A DNA stretch of 40,741 bases from Poseidonocella sp. HB161398 (GTDB taxonomy: Bacteria; Pseudomonadota; Alphaproteobacteria; Rhodobacterales; Rhodobacteraceae). This document shows, in pieces, positions 26,433 to 35,377 of the stretch. The notes below the pieces were generated by a model. It was not told the DNA's origin. It ran no database searches and worked only from the letters and a program-made list of their open reading frames with translations. How positions within the stretch are numbered: the stretch's first letter is position 1; each line of letters starts with the position of its first letter. The position numbers and the translations under genes are program-made. The stretch covers positions 1 through 40,741 of the forward strand of contig NZ_VATA01000058.1 in assembly GCF_005870025.1 (NCBI RefSeq), given 5' to 3'.

Positions 26433-26474
26433 ATTTTCGCATGTAAAACGTGGCCGGTCGTTGATGCAGCTCAA
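26433..26474 (-). promoter_or_regulatory. FNR-type box and class II promoter for the permease gene
   Basis: TTGATGCAGCTCAA at 26461-26474 matches TTGAT-N4-ATCAA in 9 of 10 fixed positions. Reading leftward, GAAAAT (26438-26433) lies 32 bases from the box centre to the hexamer centre, exactly as expected for a box at -41.5 with its -10. This predicts a start near 26426, a 65-base leader and activation under low oxygen by an FnrL/FnrP or related regulator. Confidence 0.6.
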
Positions 26475-26617
26475 GCCCGGCACGGCGCATGCTCCCCCGG
26501 GCGGGGTCCCGGGCGGGGCAGGGACCCGCGGCGCCCGGAAAAGCTGCCCGGAAAATGACCAGTTTCGCGCTCCGGCGCCGAAATCCCGGGCATCGGAGCG
26601 GATTGGCGGGGCAAATG

Positions 26618-26650
26618 TAAAATAAGTGTTAAAAACCGACCGAACTGTTT
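26618..26650 (+). promoter_or_regulatory. tetR promoter and imperfect operator
   Basis: TAAAAT at 26618-26623 is a likely -10. The imperfect dyad AAACCGACCGAACTGTTT at 26633-26650 would cover the start of transcription. Its left half, ACCGACCG, is identical to that of the palindrome downstream of tetR at 27301-27308. Autoregulation is inferred. Confidence 0.5.
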
Positions 26651-26665
26651 GTTAATGAATCGATC

Positions 26666-27289
26666 ATGACAGTTCAGAAGCGCCGGACCCAGGACCAACG
26701 CAGTGCCGAGACCCGCAAGCTGCTGCTTGCCGCGACGATCCAGTCGCTGATGGAGGTCGGCTATGCCAATACCAGCACGGCGGGGATCGCCCGCCGGGCA
26801 GGGGTGTCGCGCGGGGCGCAGACGCATCACTATCCCGGCAAGATGGACCTGATCGTCGCCGCCACCGAAGAGATGTTCGCCATCTTCTCCGACGGGCTCG
26901 AGGCGCTGGCGGCGGAGCTGCGCGCCGGGCGGCTCGACTATGACGGCTTCTTCGAGGCGGTCTGGGACAATGTCCTGAAGGGCGACTGGTTCTATTCCTC
27001 GCTGGAGATCATCGTCGCGGCCCGCGGCGACGAGGAGCTGCGCCGCCACCTGGCGCCGCTGATCCTGGAGCTGCACGAGAAATTCGAGGCCACCTGGTCG
27101 CGCAGCTTCGTCGCCACCGCGCCCGGGCTGGTCTCGGCCCGGGTGGCGATGAACCTGGTGATGAATGTCTTCCGCGGCATGGCCGTTCAGGCGGTGCTGC
27201 GCCGCGACGAGCGCTATTTCCGCGAGATGCTGCAGGCGCTGAAGACCGTGATCGCCGTCCATGTCCGCCCGGTGGAGCCGGGGAAATGA
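26666..27289 (+). CDS. TetR/AcrR family transcriptional regulator
   Basis: A 207-residue TetR protein. The helix-turn-helix lies near residues 31-52 (TAGIARRAGVSRGAQTHHY); the ligand-binding C-terminal domain is all helical. It lies 99 bases upstream of the branched-chain-type transporter operon on the same strand. Matching operator sequences precede both the regulator and the operon, so it probably controls both. The frame has no strong Shine-Dalgarno sequence ahead of ATG 26666, which may keep its level low. Confidence 0.92.
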   Translation: MTVQKRRTQDQRSAETRKLLLAATIQSLMEVGYANTSTAGIARRAGVSRGAQTHHYPGKMDLIVAATEEMFAIFSDGLEALAAELRAGRLDYDGFFEAVWDNVLKGDWFYSSLEIIVAARGDEELRRHLAPLILELHEKFEATWSRSFVATAPGLVSARVAMNLVMNVFRGMAVQAVLRRDERYFREMLQALKTVIAVHVRPVEPGK

Positions 27290-27301
27290 CCCGGAAACAT
27301 A

Positions 27302-27324
27302 CCGACCGGTCGGCAAATTAGTAT
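27302..27324 (+). promoter_or_regulatory. TetR-type palindrome and predicted promoter of the branched-chain-type operon
   Basis: CCGACCGGTCGG at 27302-27313 is a perfect 12-base palindrome. TAGTAT at 27319-27324 is a possible -10; the palindrome would then occupy the spacer, a repression position. No good -35 is seen, so an activator or a weak promoter is possible. Confidence 0.5.
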
Positions 27325-27388
27325 TCCGTTAACTATCAAGAAGCGGTGCCAAGCCGCTCTTTCCCGCAAGTCCAACAGGAGCCAGAAG

Positions 27389-28567
27389 ATGCGAAGAATT
27401 GCTTCCCTGCTTGCCGCGCTAGCCGTCTCGGCCGCGCCGGCGCTCGCCCAGGATGCCGCCTGGGAGACCGAAGGTCTCACCGATGACGCCATCACCATCG
27501 GCGTGATGGGCCCGTTCTCGGGCAATGCCGCCTCCTACAGCAAGGCGCTGATCGGGATGATGGCCTATTACGACAAGATCAATGACGAGGGCGGGGTCCA
27601 TGGCCGCAAGCTGGTCGCGGTGCAGGAGGATACGGCCTGCGACAGCGCCAAGGGGCTGGCCGCCGCCAAGAAGCTGATCTCGCAGGACAAGGTCTTCATG
27701 CTGCAGGGCAATTCCTGCTCGGGCGTGGCGCTGGCGCTGCGGCCGACGATCGAGGAGTCGGGCGTGCCGTGGATCGTCGCCCATGCGGTCAGCGACTCGA
27801 TCTCGGACCCTTTGGCGAAGAACATCTTCCACGGCGTGCCGACGGGCGGCGCCAATGGACGGGCCATGGCGGCTTTCGTGCTGTCGAAGCCCGACACGAA
27901 GAACGTCGCGATCATCGAACATTCCAACGACTGGGCGCATAGCTATTCCAACCCGGCGCGGGCCTATCTGGAAGAGCACGGCGTCACCCCCTCGCTGGAG
28001 CTGACCATGGAGCGCGGCCAGACCGATGCCACCGCCCAGGTGCTGAAGCTGCGCCAGGAGAAGCCCGATTTCATCATCGCCGCGCTCTACGAGGCGGAGA
28101 CCGCGATCTTTCTGCGCGACCTGAAGAAATACGGCATGGGCGACATCCCGGTCATGGGCACCGCGGGCACCGACCTGGAGAACACGCTGAAGCGCACCGG
28201 CGATTTCGACACGGTGAAGAACTACTACGTGATCCACTCCTACGTGGACAATCTCGACGGGCCGAAGATGGCGCCCTGGGGCGAGATGATCCACAAGTAC
28301 TATCCCGACGAGGAGCTTTCGACCTTCTCCTTCGTCTCGATCGGCTCGGCCGAGGCGCTGGTCGCCGCGCTCGAGGCCGCGGGGCCGGACCTGACGCGGT
28401 CCAAGCTGATGGCGGCGCTGGAAGAGGTCCGCGATTTCGACACCGGGATCCTCTCGGACCCGATCACCTGGACGCCCGAGGATCACCAGGGCGTCAAGGG
28501 CTCGGCCGTGGCGGGCTTCGTCGACGGTTCGCCCACCGTGCTGAAGGCCTGGGGCCAGTCCTACTGA
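27389..28567 (+). CDS. Branched-chain amino acid-type ABC transporter, substrate-binding protein
   Basis: A 392-residue family-1 type periplasmic binding protein. The signal peptide ends at ALAQ (residue 20). GVMGPFSGNAASYSKAL and the GGVHGRKL stretch are usual in LivJ/HppA-like receptors. CAGGAG precedes the ATG. The mature protein has two cysteines, in the DTACDSA and NSCSG regions, which may form a disulfide. The ligand cannot be told; this class also binds amides, ureas and aromatic acids. It heads the operon with two permeases, two ATPases and an M19 homologue. Confidence 0.92.
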   Translation: MRRIASLLAALAVSAAPALAQDAAWETEGLTDDAITIGVMGPFSGNAASYSKALIGMMAYYDKINDEGGVHGRKLVAVQEDTACDSAKGLAAAKKLISQDKVFMLQGNSCSGVALALRPTIEESGVPWIVAHAVSDSISDPLAKNIFHGVPTGGANGRAMAAFVLSKPDTKNVAIIEHSNDWAHSYSNPARAYLEEHGVTPSLELTMERGQTDATAQVLKLRQEKPDFIIAALYEAETAIFLRDLKKYGMGDIPVMGTAGTDLENTLKRTGDFDTVKNYYVIHSYVDNLDGPKMAPWGEMIHKYYPDEELSTFSFVSIGSAEALVAALEAAGPDLTRSKLMAALEEVRDFDTGILSDPITWTPEDHQGVKGSAVAGFVDGSPTVLKAWGQSY

Positions 28568-28577
28568 CGGCCTGACC

Positions 28578-28600
28578 GCCGGGCGCGCGCTGCGCCCGGC
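28578..28600 (+). repeat. Hairpin after the binding-protein gene
   Basis: Perfect 9-base arms at 28578-28586 and 28592-28600 with a 5-base loop, 10 bases after the binding-protein stop and 20 before the permease start. No T-run. Likely an mRNA 3' stabiliser or partial terminator that sets excess binding protein. Confidence 0.6.
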
Positions 28601-28620
28601 CCATCCAAGGAGCAGACAAG

Positions 28621-29490
28621 ATGCTGATGCAGCTCACCCTGGGAGGGCTTTCCCAGGGCATGATCTACGCGCTCGTCGCGCTGTCGCTGACGGTGGTCTA
28701 CCGCTCGACCACGGTGGTGAATTTCGGCCATGGCGATTTCGTGATGGCAGGGGCCTTCCTGTCCTACGTGCTGGTGGTGCTGGCGGGGATCGCCTTCCTG
28801 CCCGCCGCGGCGCTGGCGATGATCGCCATGTTCGCCCTCGGCGTGCTCTTCAACCGCGGGCTGATCCGTCCGGTGAAGGGCGGGCCGCATATCGGCCTGG
28901 CGCTGATGTGCATCGCCGCGGGGTACCTGCTGCGCGGGATCGCGCGGATGGTCTGGGGCCGCGAGGTCCTGCCGATGCCGCCCGCCTTCGACATGGAGCC
29001 GATTTTCATCGGCAATCTCGTCATCACCGGCGACGCGGTCTTCATCATCGGCACGGTGCTGGTGCTGCTCCTCGTCTTCTTCGGGCTCCTCGCCCTGACC
29101 GATCTGGGGAAAATGGTGCAGGCGGTCTACCAAAGCCCGCGCGGCGCCCGGCTGATCGGCCTGAATGTCGAGCGCTTCGACGATTTCGCCTGGGGCGTGG
29201 GCGCCGCGCTCGGCGCGCTCGGCGGCATCCTGGTGGCGCCGGTCTCGCTCCTGCATCCCGATCTGGGCGCGTCCTTCCTAATCAAGGGCTTCGCCGCGAT
29301 GACGCTCGGCGGCTTCGGCTCGCTCGGCGGCGCGGTGCTGGGCGGCGTGCTCCTCGGCATCGCCGAGCAGTATGCCGGGGCCTATATCGACAGCGCCCTG
29401 ATCGAGATCACCGCCTATCTGGTGATCGTCCTCGTTCTCTTCATCCGCCCGCAGGGCCTGTTCGGCCGCAAGGCCGTGGTGAAGGTGTAA
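28621..29490 (+). CDS. Branched-chain-type ABC transporter permease (LivH-like)
   Basis: A 289-residue inner-membrane permease with about eight helices. The N-terminal GLSQGMIYALVALSLTVVY and the NFGHGDFVMAGAF element are standard for LivH. GFAAMTLGGFGSLGGAVLGG near residue 230 is the family's late motif. AAGGAG precedes the ATG at 28621. It pairs with the LivM-like protein. Confidence 0.94.
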   Translation: MLMQLTLGGLSQGMIYALVALSLTVVYRSTTVVNFGHGDFVMAGAFLSYVLVVLAGIAFLPAAALAMIAMFALGVLFNRGLIRPVKGGPHIGLALMCIAAGYLLRGIARMVWGREVLPMPPAFDMEPIFIGNLVITGDAVFIIGTVLVLLLVFFGLLALTDLGKMVQAVYQSPRGARLIGLNVERFDDFAWGVGAALGALGGILVAPVSLLHPDLGASFLIKGFAAMTLGGFGSLGGAVLGGVLLGIAEQYAGAYIDSALIEITAYLVIVLVLFIRPQGLFGRKAVVKV

Positions 29491-29494
29491 GCCG

Positions 29495-30475
29495 ATGTCC
29501 AACATGCCCACCCCCCGCCAGCAGAGCCTGCGCACCGTGCTGTTCTGGGCCGTGCCTGCCGCGCTGCTGTTCCTGCCGCTGGCGACCAACGCCTATACCC
29601 AGTTCATCGTCAACGGCATGCTGATCTCGGTCCTGGTGACGCTGGGCTTCAGCCTCGTCATCGGCAATCTCGGCCAGCTCGCCTTCGCCAATACCGCCTT
29701 CTTCGGCATCGGCGCCTACGCCTCGGCGATCCTCTCGGCCAAGCTCGGCATCCCGTGGATCCTGACCGTGCCGCTGGCCGGCGCCTTCGGCGCGCTCGGC
29801 GGCTTCCTCGCCTCGGTCGCGGCGCTGCGCGGCATCCGCAGCTACTACCTGGCGATCATCACCCTGGCCTTCGGCGAGCTGATGCGATGGGCCTATCTGC
29901 ATGCCAAGCCGCTGACCGGCGGTACCGACGGCATGCCGATGCCGCGCGAGACGATGTTCGGCATCTCGCTCTCGGACGACACGCTGAAATTCTACATCTT
30001 CCTCGCCGTCACGGTGCTCCTGGTGAAGGGCACGCTGAACCTGATGCGCTCGCGCTTCGGCCGCGCGGTCATGGCCGTGCGCGAAAACGAGATCGCCACC
30101 GCCTCGCTCGCCATTCCGACGGCGCGGGTGATCCTCGCCACCTTCGCCTGGTCGGGGCTGGTCGTCGGCTGCGCCGGCGCGCTCTTCGCCCGCCATGTCG
30201 GCCATGTCTTCCCCGAAAGCTTCGGCATGCTGCAGCTGATCGCCTCCTTCGCAATGGTGCTGGTGGGCGGGCTCGGCTCGGTCCTCGGCGCGGTGCTTGG
30301 CGCTGTCCTCTTGACCGCGCTGCCCGAATACCTGCGCGCCTTCCCGGGGATGGAGGAGCTCTTCTTCGGCCTGATCGTCGCCGCCGTGCTGGTCGCGATG
30401 CCCAGGGGGCTGGCCAGCCTGCTGCGCCGCCTCTCGCCGGTCTTCACCGAACGCTACTACCGGGAGGGCGCATGA
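29495..30475 (+). CDS. Branched-chain-type ABC transporter permease (LivM-like)
   Basis: A 326-residue permease with about nine helices. LGFSLVIGNLGQLAFANTAFFGIGAYASA near residues 50-75 is the LivM core. FGRAVMAVRENEIATASLAI, the EAA-like cytoplasmic loop, and GGLGSVLGAVLGA follow. It begins four bases after the LivH-like stop and overlaps the ATPase start by four bases (ATGA). Confidence 0.94.
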   Translation: MSNMPTPRQQSLRTVLFWAVPAALLFLPLATNAYTQFIVNGMLISVLVTLGFSLVIGNLGQLAFANTAFFGIGAYASAILSAKLGIPWILTVPLAGAFGALGGFLASVAALRGIRSYYLAIITLAFGELMRWAYLHAKPLTGGTDGMPMPRETMFGISLSDDTLKFYIFLAVTVLLVKGTLNLMRSRFGRAVMAVRENEIATASLAIPTARVILATFAWSGLVVGCAGALFARHVGHVFPESFGMLQLIASFAMVLVGGLGSVLGAVLGAVLLTALPEYLRAFPGMEELFFGLIVAAVLVAMPRGLASLLRRLSPVFTERYYREGA

Positions 30476-31236
30476 CCCTGCTTCTGGAAACCACCGGGCT
30501 TTCCGTCCGCTTCTCGGGGCTGACGGCGCTCGACGGCGTGTCCTTCCGCCTCGACGAGGGCCAGGTCCGCGCCGTGATCGGCCCGAATGGGGCCGGGAAA
30601 TCGACCCTTTTCAACGCGATCTCGGGCTATGTCACCCCGACCTCGGGCAGCGTCCTCTTGAAGGGCGAGGAGCTGACGAAGCTCTCCCCGCACGAGATCG
30701 CCGAGAAGGGCATCCGCCGCACCTTCCAGAATGGCGGGCTCTTCCCCGAGCTCACCGTGCTGGAAAACGTGCTGACCGGGCTGCATGCCCAGACCGAAGG
30801 GAGCTTCCTCGACATCCTGCTGGGAAGGGCGAAGGCGATCGAGTCCGAGGCGGCGATGATCGCCAAGGCGCGCGATCTGCTGAAACTGATGTCGATGGAC
30901 CACATGGCCGATGCCAGGGCCGGCGACCTTTCGGGCGGGCAGCAGCGCATCGTCGAGATCGTGCGCACCGTCGCCTCCGATCCGCCGGTGCTGCTGCTCG
31001 ACGAGCCTGCGGTCGGCCTCTCGCCGGTGGCCCGCGCGCAGATGATGGAAATCATCCAGCGGCTCGCCGGCGAGAAGGGCGTCGGGATCCTGCTGATCGA
31101 GCACGCGGTGGAGCTGGTGATGGCCGCCGCCGACCGCATCCTTGTCATGGCCGCGGGCGCCCGCATCGCCGAGGGGACGCCTGCCGAAATCCGCGAAGAC
31201 CGCGCCGTGCTGGAGGCCTATCTTGGACATGCCTGA
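30472..31236 (+). CDS. Branched-chain-type ABC transporter ATPase (LivG-like)
   Basis: A 254-residue ATPase: Walker A GPNGAGKST, Q-loop in RTFQNGGLFPE, signature LSGGQQRI, Walker B VLLLDEPAVGLS, switch histidine in IEHAV. ATG 30472 overlaps the LivM-like stop; a longer frame beginning at 29755 is a shadow of the permease. It overlaps the LivF-like gene by a few bases. Confidence 0.94.
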   Translation: MTLLLETTGLSVRFSGLTALDGVSFRLDEGQVRAVIGPNGAGKSTLFNAISGYVTPTSGSVLLKGEELTKLSPHEIAEKGIRRTFQNGGLFPELTVLENVLTGLHAQTEGSFLDILLGRAKAIESEAAMIAKARDLLKLMSMDHMADARAGDLSGGQQRIVEIVRTVASDPPVLLLDEPAVGLSPVARAQMMEIIQRLAGEKGVGILLIEHAVELVMAAADRILVMAAGARIAEGTPAEIREDRAVLEAYLGHA

Positions 31237-31945
31237 CAAGCCCCTTCTGGAAATCCGCGACCTGCATGTCGGCTACGGCAAGAAGCCGATCCTGCGCGGC
31301 GCCTCCTATGACGTGATGCCGGGCGAGTGCCTGACGCTGCTCGGCGCCAACGGCTCGGGCAAGTCGACCTCGCTGAACGCGGTCTGCGGCTTCGTGCGGC
31401 CGAGCTCGGGCTCGGTCATGTTCGACGGGACCGAGACCGCCGGGCTGCCGCCGCACCGCATCTTCGCCCATGGCATCGCCCAGGTCAGCCAGGCGCGCGA
31501 CCTCTTCCCCGATCTCTCGGTGGAGGACAATCTCCGGCTCGGCGCGATGCGCCGCGGCGGGCGGGAGCTGTCGCAGACGCTCGAGGGCATCTATGCCCGC
31601 TTCCCCCGCCTGAAGGAGCGCCGCCGCCAGCCGACCCGCACGCTTTCGGGCGGCGAGCAGCAGATGGTCGCCATCGGCCGCGCGCTGATGTCGAGGCCGC
31701 GGCTCCTGCTGCTCGACGAGCCCTCGGGCGGGCTCTCGCCGCAATTCTGCGAGGAGATCGCCCAGATCATCGACGCGCTGAAGCTCGAGGGCGTCACCAT
31801 GCTGATGGTCGAGCAGAACCTGAACCTCGCCTTCCGCGCCGCCGACCGCTTCATCGTCCTGCGCGACGGGCAGGTGGTCGATGGCGGCGATGTCCGCGCC
31901 ATGGCGGGCGATCACGACGCGATCGTGCGCAATATCTATCTCTGA
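31229..31945 (+). CDS. Branched-chain-type ABC transporter ATPase (LivF-like)
   Basis: A 238-residue ATPase: Walker A GANGSGKST, signature LSGGEQQM, Walker B LLLLDEPSGGLS and a glutamine-rich switch region, VEQNL, as usual in LivF, which has Q where most have H. ATG 31229 was chosen; TTG 31223 is two codons earlier and is better spaced from GGAGG (31212-31216), so it may be the real start. Either way it overlaps the LivG-like end. Confidence 0.92.
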   Translation: MPDKPLLEIRDLHVGYGKKPILRGASYDVMPGECLTLLGANGSGKSTSLNAVCGFVRPSSGSVMFDGTETAGLPPHRIFAHGIAQVSQARDLFPDLSVEDNLRLGAMRRGGRELSQTLEGIYARFPRLKERRRQPTRTLSGGEQQMVAIGRALMSRPRLLLLDEPSGGLSPQFCEEIAQIIDALKLEGVTMLMVEQNLNLAFRAADRFIVLRDGQVVDGGDVRAMAGDHDAIVRNIYL

Positions 31946-31960
31946 ACCAAGGACCAAGAC

Positions 31961-32929
<969 letters not shown>

Positions 32930-32937
32930 ACAGGGCA

Positions 32938-32970
32938 GCGGCGCCCCCGCCGGAAGACGGGGCGCGCCGC
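32938..32970. terminator. Bulged GC hairpin between convergent genes
   Basis: Arms GCGGC GCCCC (32938-32947) and GGGGC GC GCCGC (32959-32970) pair with a two-base bulge and an 11-base loop, just after the M19 gene stop. No T-run follows on either strand, so a terminator role is only likely, not clear. Confidence 0.4.
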
Positions 32971-33000
32971 AGCAGGCATTGAAGCAGAAGCCGCCGGGGC

Positions 33001-33216
33001 TTAGCCGCGGGCGGCGTCGGCAGCGATCTGGCCGATGTCGCGGCGGGCGATGCCCAGATCGGCAAGTTCGCGGTCATCCAGCATTTCCAGTTCGGCGCGC
33101 GCGATGCGGTAGCTCTGGTAGCGGCGGATGCCTTCGGCGATGCCGGCGAAGAAATGGGCGATGTGGCCTGCGAAGGCGGGGGCGGCGGCGTGGCGGTTGG
33201 CTGCGAAATCGGACAT
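33001..33216 (-). CDS. DUF1127 (YjiS-like) small arginine-rich protein
   Basis: A 71-residue protein with the DUF1127 core near residues 33-60 (RIARAELEMLDDRELADLGIARRDI). Proteins of this family are common in alphaproteobacteria; one in Rhodobacter (CcaF1) influences RNA maturation and turnover and others are tied to stress or phosphate. CGGAGA precedes the ATG. It stands alone between convergent and divergent neighbours, so it has its own promoter. Confidence 0.9.
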   Translation of the reverse strand: MSDFAANRHAAAPAFAGHIAHFFAGIAEGIRRYQSYRIARAELEMLDDRELADLGIARRDIGQIAADAARG

Positions 33217-33286
33217 TGTGCGTCTCCGTTAACTGGGGGCGGAGGGCTCGTTCTAGCCGCGTCCGCCGGTGTTTGCTGTTAGCGGT

Positions 33287-33314
33287 AACGTACGCTTTTT
33301 CGATGGTCGTACAA
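33287..33314 (-). promoter_or_regulatory. Predicted promoter of the DUF1127 gene with an inverted repeat
   Basis: Reading leftward: TTGTAC at 33314-33309, a 16-base spacer, TACGTT at 33292-33287. GTACG (33290-33294) and CGTAC (33308-33312) form an inverted repeat overlapping both elements, a possible operator. Confidence 0.4.
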
Positions 33315-33336
33315 CGCATAGCTCGGCAATGCCGCC

Positions 33337-33389
33337 ATGCAGAAACTGCATCCTGCGGGACCCGGCGGAAACCGGGACCCGCGGGGTGC
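33337..33389 (-). terminator. Long hairpin (and competing small hairpin) after tctA
   Basis: On the minus strand this follows the tctA stop at once. Arms at 33348-33365 and 33372-33389 give an 18-position stem, with one A-A mismatch and two G-T pairs as read on the plus strand, and a 6-base loop. A second perfect 6-base hairpin, 33337-33342 with 33346-33351, shares four bases with it, so the two exclude each other. No T-run on either side. Confidence 0.5.
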
Positions 33390-33391
33390 CG

Positions 33392-34885
33392 CTATTGCGC
33401 GGCACGGCGCCGCCGCAGGCTGACCAGAAGCATGCCGCCCGCGATGGCCACGGTGACGGCCAGGATCGCCAGGCTCAGCGGACGCTCGACGAAGGTGGCG
33501 ACATCGCCGCGGGACATCAGCATGGCGCGGCGGAAGTTCTCCTCCATCATCGGTCCCAGGACGAAGGCGATCAGCAGCGGCGCGGGCTCGCATTTCAGGA
33601 GCCGCAGTGCGCAGCCAAGCAGCCCGAAGAGCAGCACCAGCAGGATGTCGGCCACCGCGAAGTTGATGCTGTAGACCCCCATGCAGATCAGCGAGATCAC
33701 CGTCGGATAGAGATAGAGCGAGGGCAGGCGCAGCATCTGCACCCAGATGCCGATCAGCGGGATGTTCAGCACCAGCAGCACCGCATTGCCAATCCAGAAA
33801 CTGGCGATCAGCCCCCAGAAGATGTCGGCATGCTGGGTCATCATCGCCGGGCCGGGCTGGATGCCGTGGATCATCATCGCCCCGAGCATCAGCGCCATGG
33901 TCGCCGTGCCCGGGATGCCGAGGGTCAGCGTCGGGATGAAGGCGGTCTGCGCCGCGGCGTTGTTCGAGGACTCGGGACCGGCAATGCCCTCGACGGCGCC
34001 CTTGCCGAAGCGCGACGGGTCGCGGGCCAGGCTCTTCTCCAGCGAATAGCTCATGAAGGTCGAGAGCGTCGCCCCCGCGCCCGGCAGCACGCCCAGGATC
34101 GAGCCGATGGTCGAGCCGCGCAGGATCGGCATCACCGCGCGGCGGCGGTCCTCCGGCGTGGGCACCATCGAGCGCAGGCTGACCCGCGGCACCTCGGTAC
34201 TGCGCCCCGGCGCCATCATGCCGAAGATCACCTCGGTGATGCCGAAGAGCCCCATCGCCACCACGATCACGTTGATGCCGTCATAGAGATGGGTCAGCCC
34301 GAAGGTGAAGCGCGGCGCCGCGGTGTTGACGTCCGCGCCGATGCAGCCCAGCAGCAGCCCCAGCACGATCATCGCCAGCCCCTTGGCCGGGCTGCCGCTG
34401 CCCATCATCCCCGCCGCGGCAAGGCCGAGGAGCATGAAGGAGAAGTACTCCGCCGGGCCGAAGGACTGCGCCAGCGCCACGAGAAGCGGCGAGCCCGCCA
34501 TCAGCAGCACGATGCCGATCGTGCCGCCGGTATAGGAGGCCACTGCGGTGATCAGCAGCGCTACCCCCGCGCGGCCCTGCCGCGCCATCGGATTGCCGTC
34601 GAGGCAGACCACCGCCGAGGAGGTCGTGCCGGGGATGTTGAGCAGGATCGAGGCGATCGAGCCGCCGTATTCCGCGCCGTAATAGACCCCGGCCAGCATC
34701 ACCAGCGCCGTGACCGGCTCCAGGTAGAAGGTGCTGGGCAGGAGCATCGACACCGCGGCGATGGCGCCGATGCCGGGCAGGGCGCCGATCAGCGTGCCGA
34801 AGAACACCCCGGCGACGCAGACGAAAAGGTTAAGCGGCTGGAAGGCGATGCCGATGCCGCTGTAGAAATTGTGCAGGAGATCCAT
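33392..34885 (-). CDS. tctA: Tripartite tricarboxylate-type transporter, large permease (TctA)
   Basis: A 497-residue membrane protein with about eleven or twelve helices. The family signature GALPGIGAIAAVSMLLPSTF lies near residue 38, and a second related GVLPGAGATLSTFMSYSLEK near residue 255. ATG 34885 gives the usual start. It is the last gene of the leftward operon two enolase-superfamily genes-tctC-tctB-tctA. It takes substrate from TctC and, with TctB, moves it into the cell using an ion gradient. Confidence 0.94.
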   Translation of the reverse strand: MDLLHNFYSGIGIAFQPLNLFVCVAGVFFGTLIGALPGIGAIAAVSMLLPSTFYLEPVTALVMLAGVYYGAEYGGSIASILLNIPGTTSSAVVCLDGNPMARQGRAGVALLITAVASYTGGTIGIVLLMAGSPLLVALAQSFGPAEYFSFMLLGLAAAGMMGSGSPAKGLAMIVLGLLLGCIGADVNTAAPRFTFGLTHLYDGINVIVVAMGLFGITEVIFGMMAPGRSTEVPRVSLRSMVPTPEDRRRAVMPILRGSTIGSILGVLPGAGATLSTFMSYSLEKSLARDPSRFGKGAVEGIAGPESSNNAAAQTAFIPTLTLGIPGTATMALMLGAMMIHGIQPGPAMMTQHADIFWGLIASFWIGNAVLLVLNIPLIGIWVQMLRLPSLYLYPTVISLICMGVYSINFAVADILLVLLFGLLGCALRLLKCEPAPLLIAFVLGPMMEENFRRAMLMSRGDVATFVERPLSLAILAVTVAIAGGMLLVSLRRRRAAQ

Positions 34886-34895
34886 CCGCGCCTCC

Positions 34896-35351
34896 TCAGA
34901 ATGGCCAGGCGAAGGCCGGGGCCTGAAGCCCCAGCGCCGCTAGGAAGATGCCCCAGATCACCCCGGCCGAAACCGCCGAGAGGGCCAGGCGCTGGCGGCG
35001 GCCGGCCTCGGGCTGGGAGAGGGTGACGAGGTAGGTCGCCGCGAAGGCCGAGGGCACCATCCCGAAAAGGCCGATGCCGTGGCCGAAGACCAGGATCGCC
35101 GCCGCCACCGCGCCGATCACCACAGCGCCGCGGCGGCCGATCCGCATCACCCCTTCGCCCGGGCGCAGCGACACCGCCAGGAGCACCGCGCCGAGTAAGA
35201 GCGAGAGCCCGGCGACCAGGGCCGGGAAATAGCCCGGCCCCATCCGCTGGAGGCTGCCCATCGACAGGTCGCGCCCGGCCCAGAGGAACACCGCCCCGAA
35301 GGCGATCATCCCCGCGCCGGCGAGCGCGCTTCCGCTATCCTTGATCTGCAT
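34896..35351 (-). CDS. tctB: Tripartite tricarboxylate-type transporter, small permease (TctB)
   Basis: A 151-residue membrane protein with four hydrophobic helices, the usual TctB shape, including MGPGYFPALVAG near residue 37. ATG 35351 has GGGAGG ahead of it; a GTG at 35381 that overlaps the tctC stop is a less likely start. It ends ten bases before tctA. Sequence conservation in this subunit is low, so the call leans on size, helices and position. Confidence 0.9.
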   Translation of the reverse strand: MQIKDSGSALAGAGMIAFGAVFLWAGRDLSMGSLQRMGPGYFPALVAGLSLLLGAVLLAVSLRPGEGVMRIGRRGAVVIGAVAAAILVFGHGIGLFGMVPSAFAATYLVTLSQPEAGRRQRLALSAVSAGVIWGIFLAALGLQAPAFAWPF

Positions 35352-35367
35352 GGTCGTCCTCCCTGCC

Positions 35368-35377
35368 GCGGGCCCGC
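35368..35377 (-). repeat. GC palindrome between tctC and tctB
   Basis: GCGGGCCCGC, a perfect 10-base palindrome, directly after the tctC stop. It sits at the same position as the hairpins after the two ABC binding-protein genes but is short and would have a strained loop. Confidence 0.3.

Noticed and set aside
33269-35026. 585-codon plus-strand frame opposite tctA
   Set aside because: Histidine/arginine/glutamine-rich shadow; tctA on the minus strand is unambiguous.
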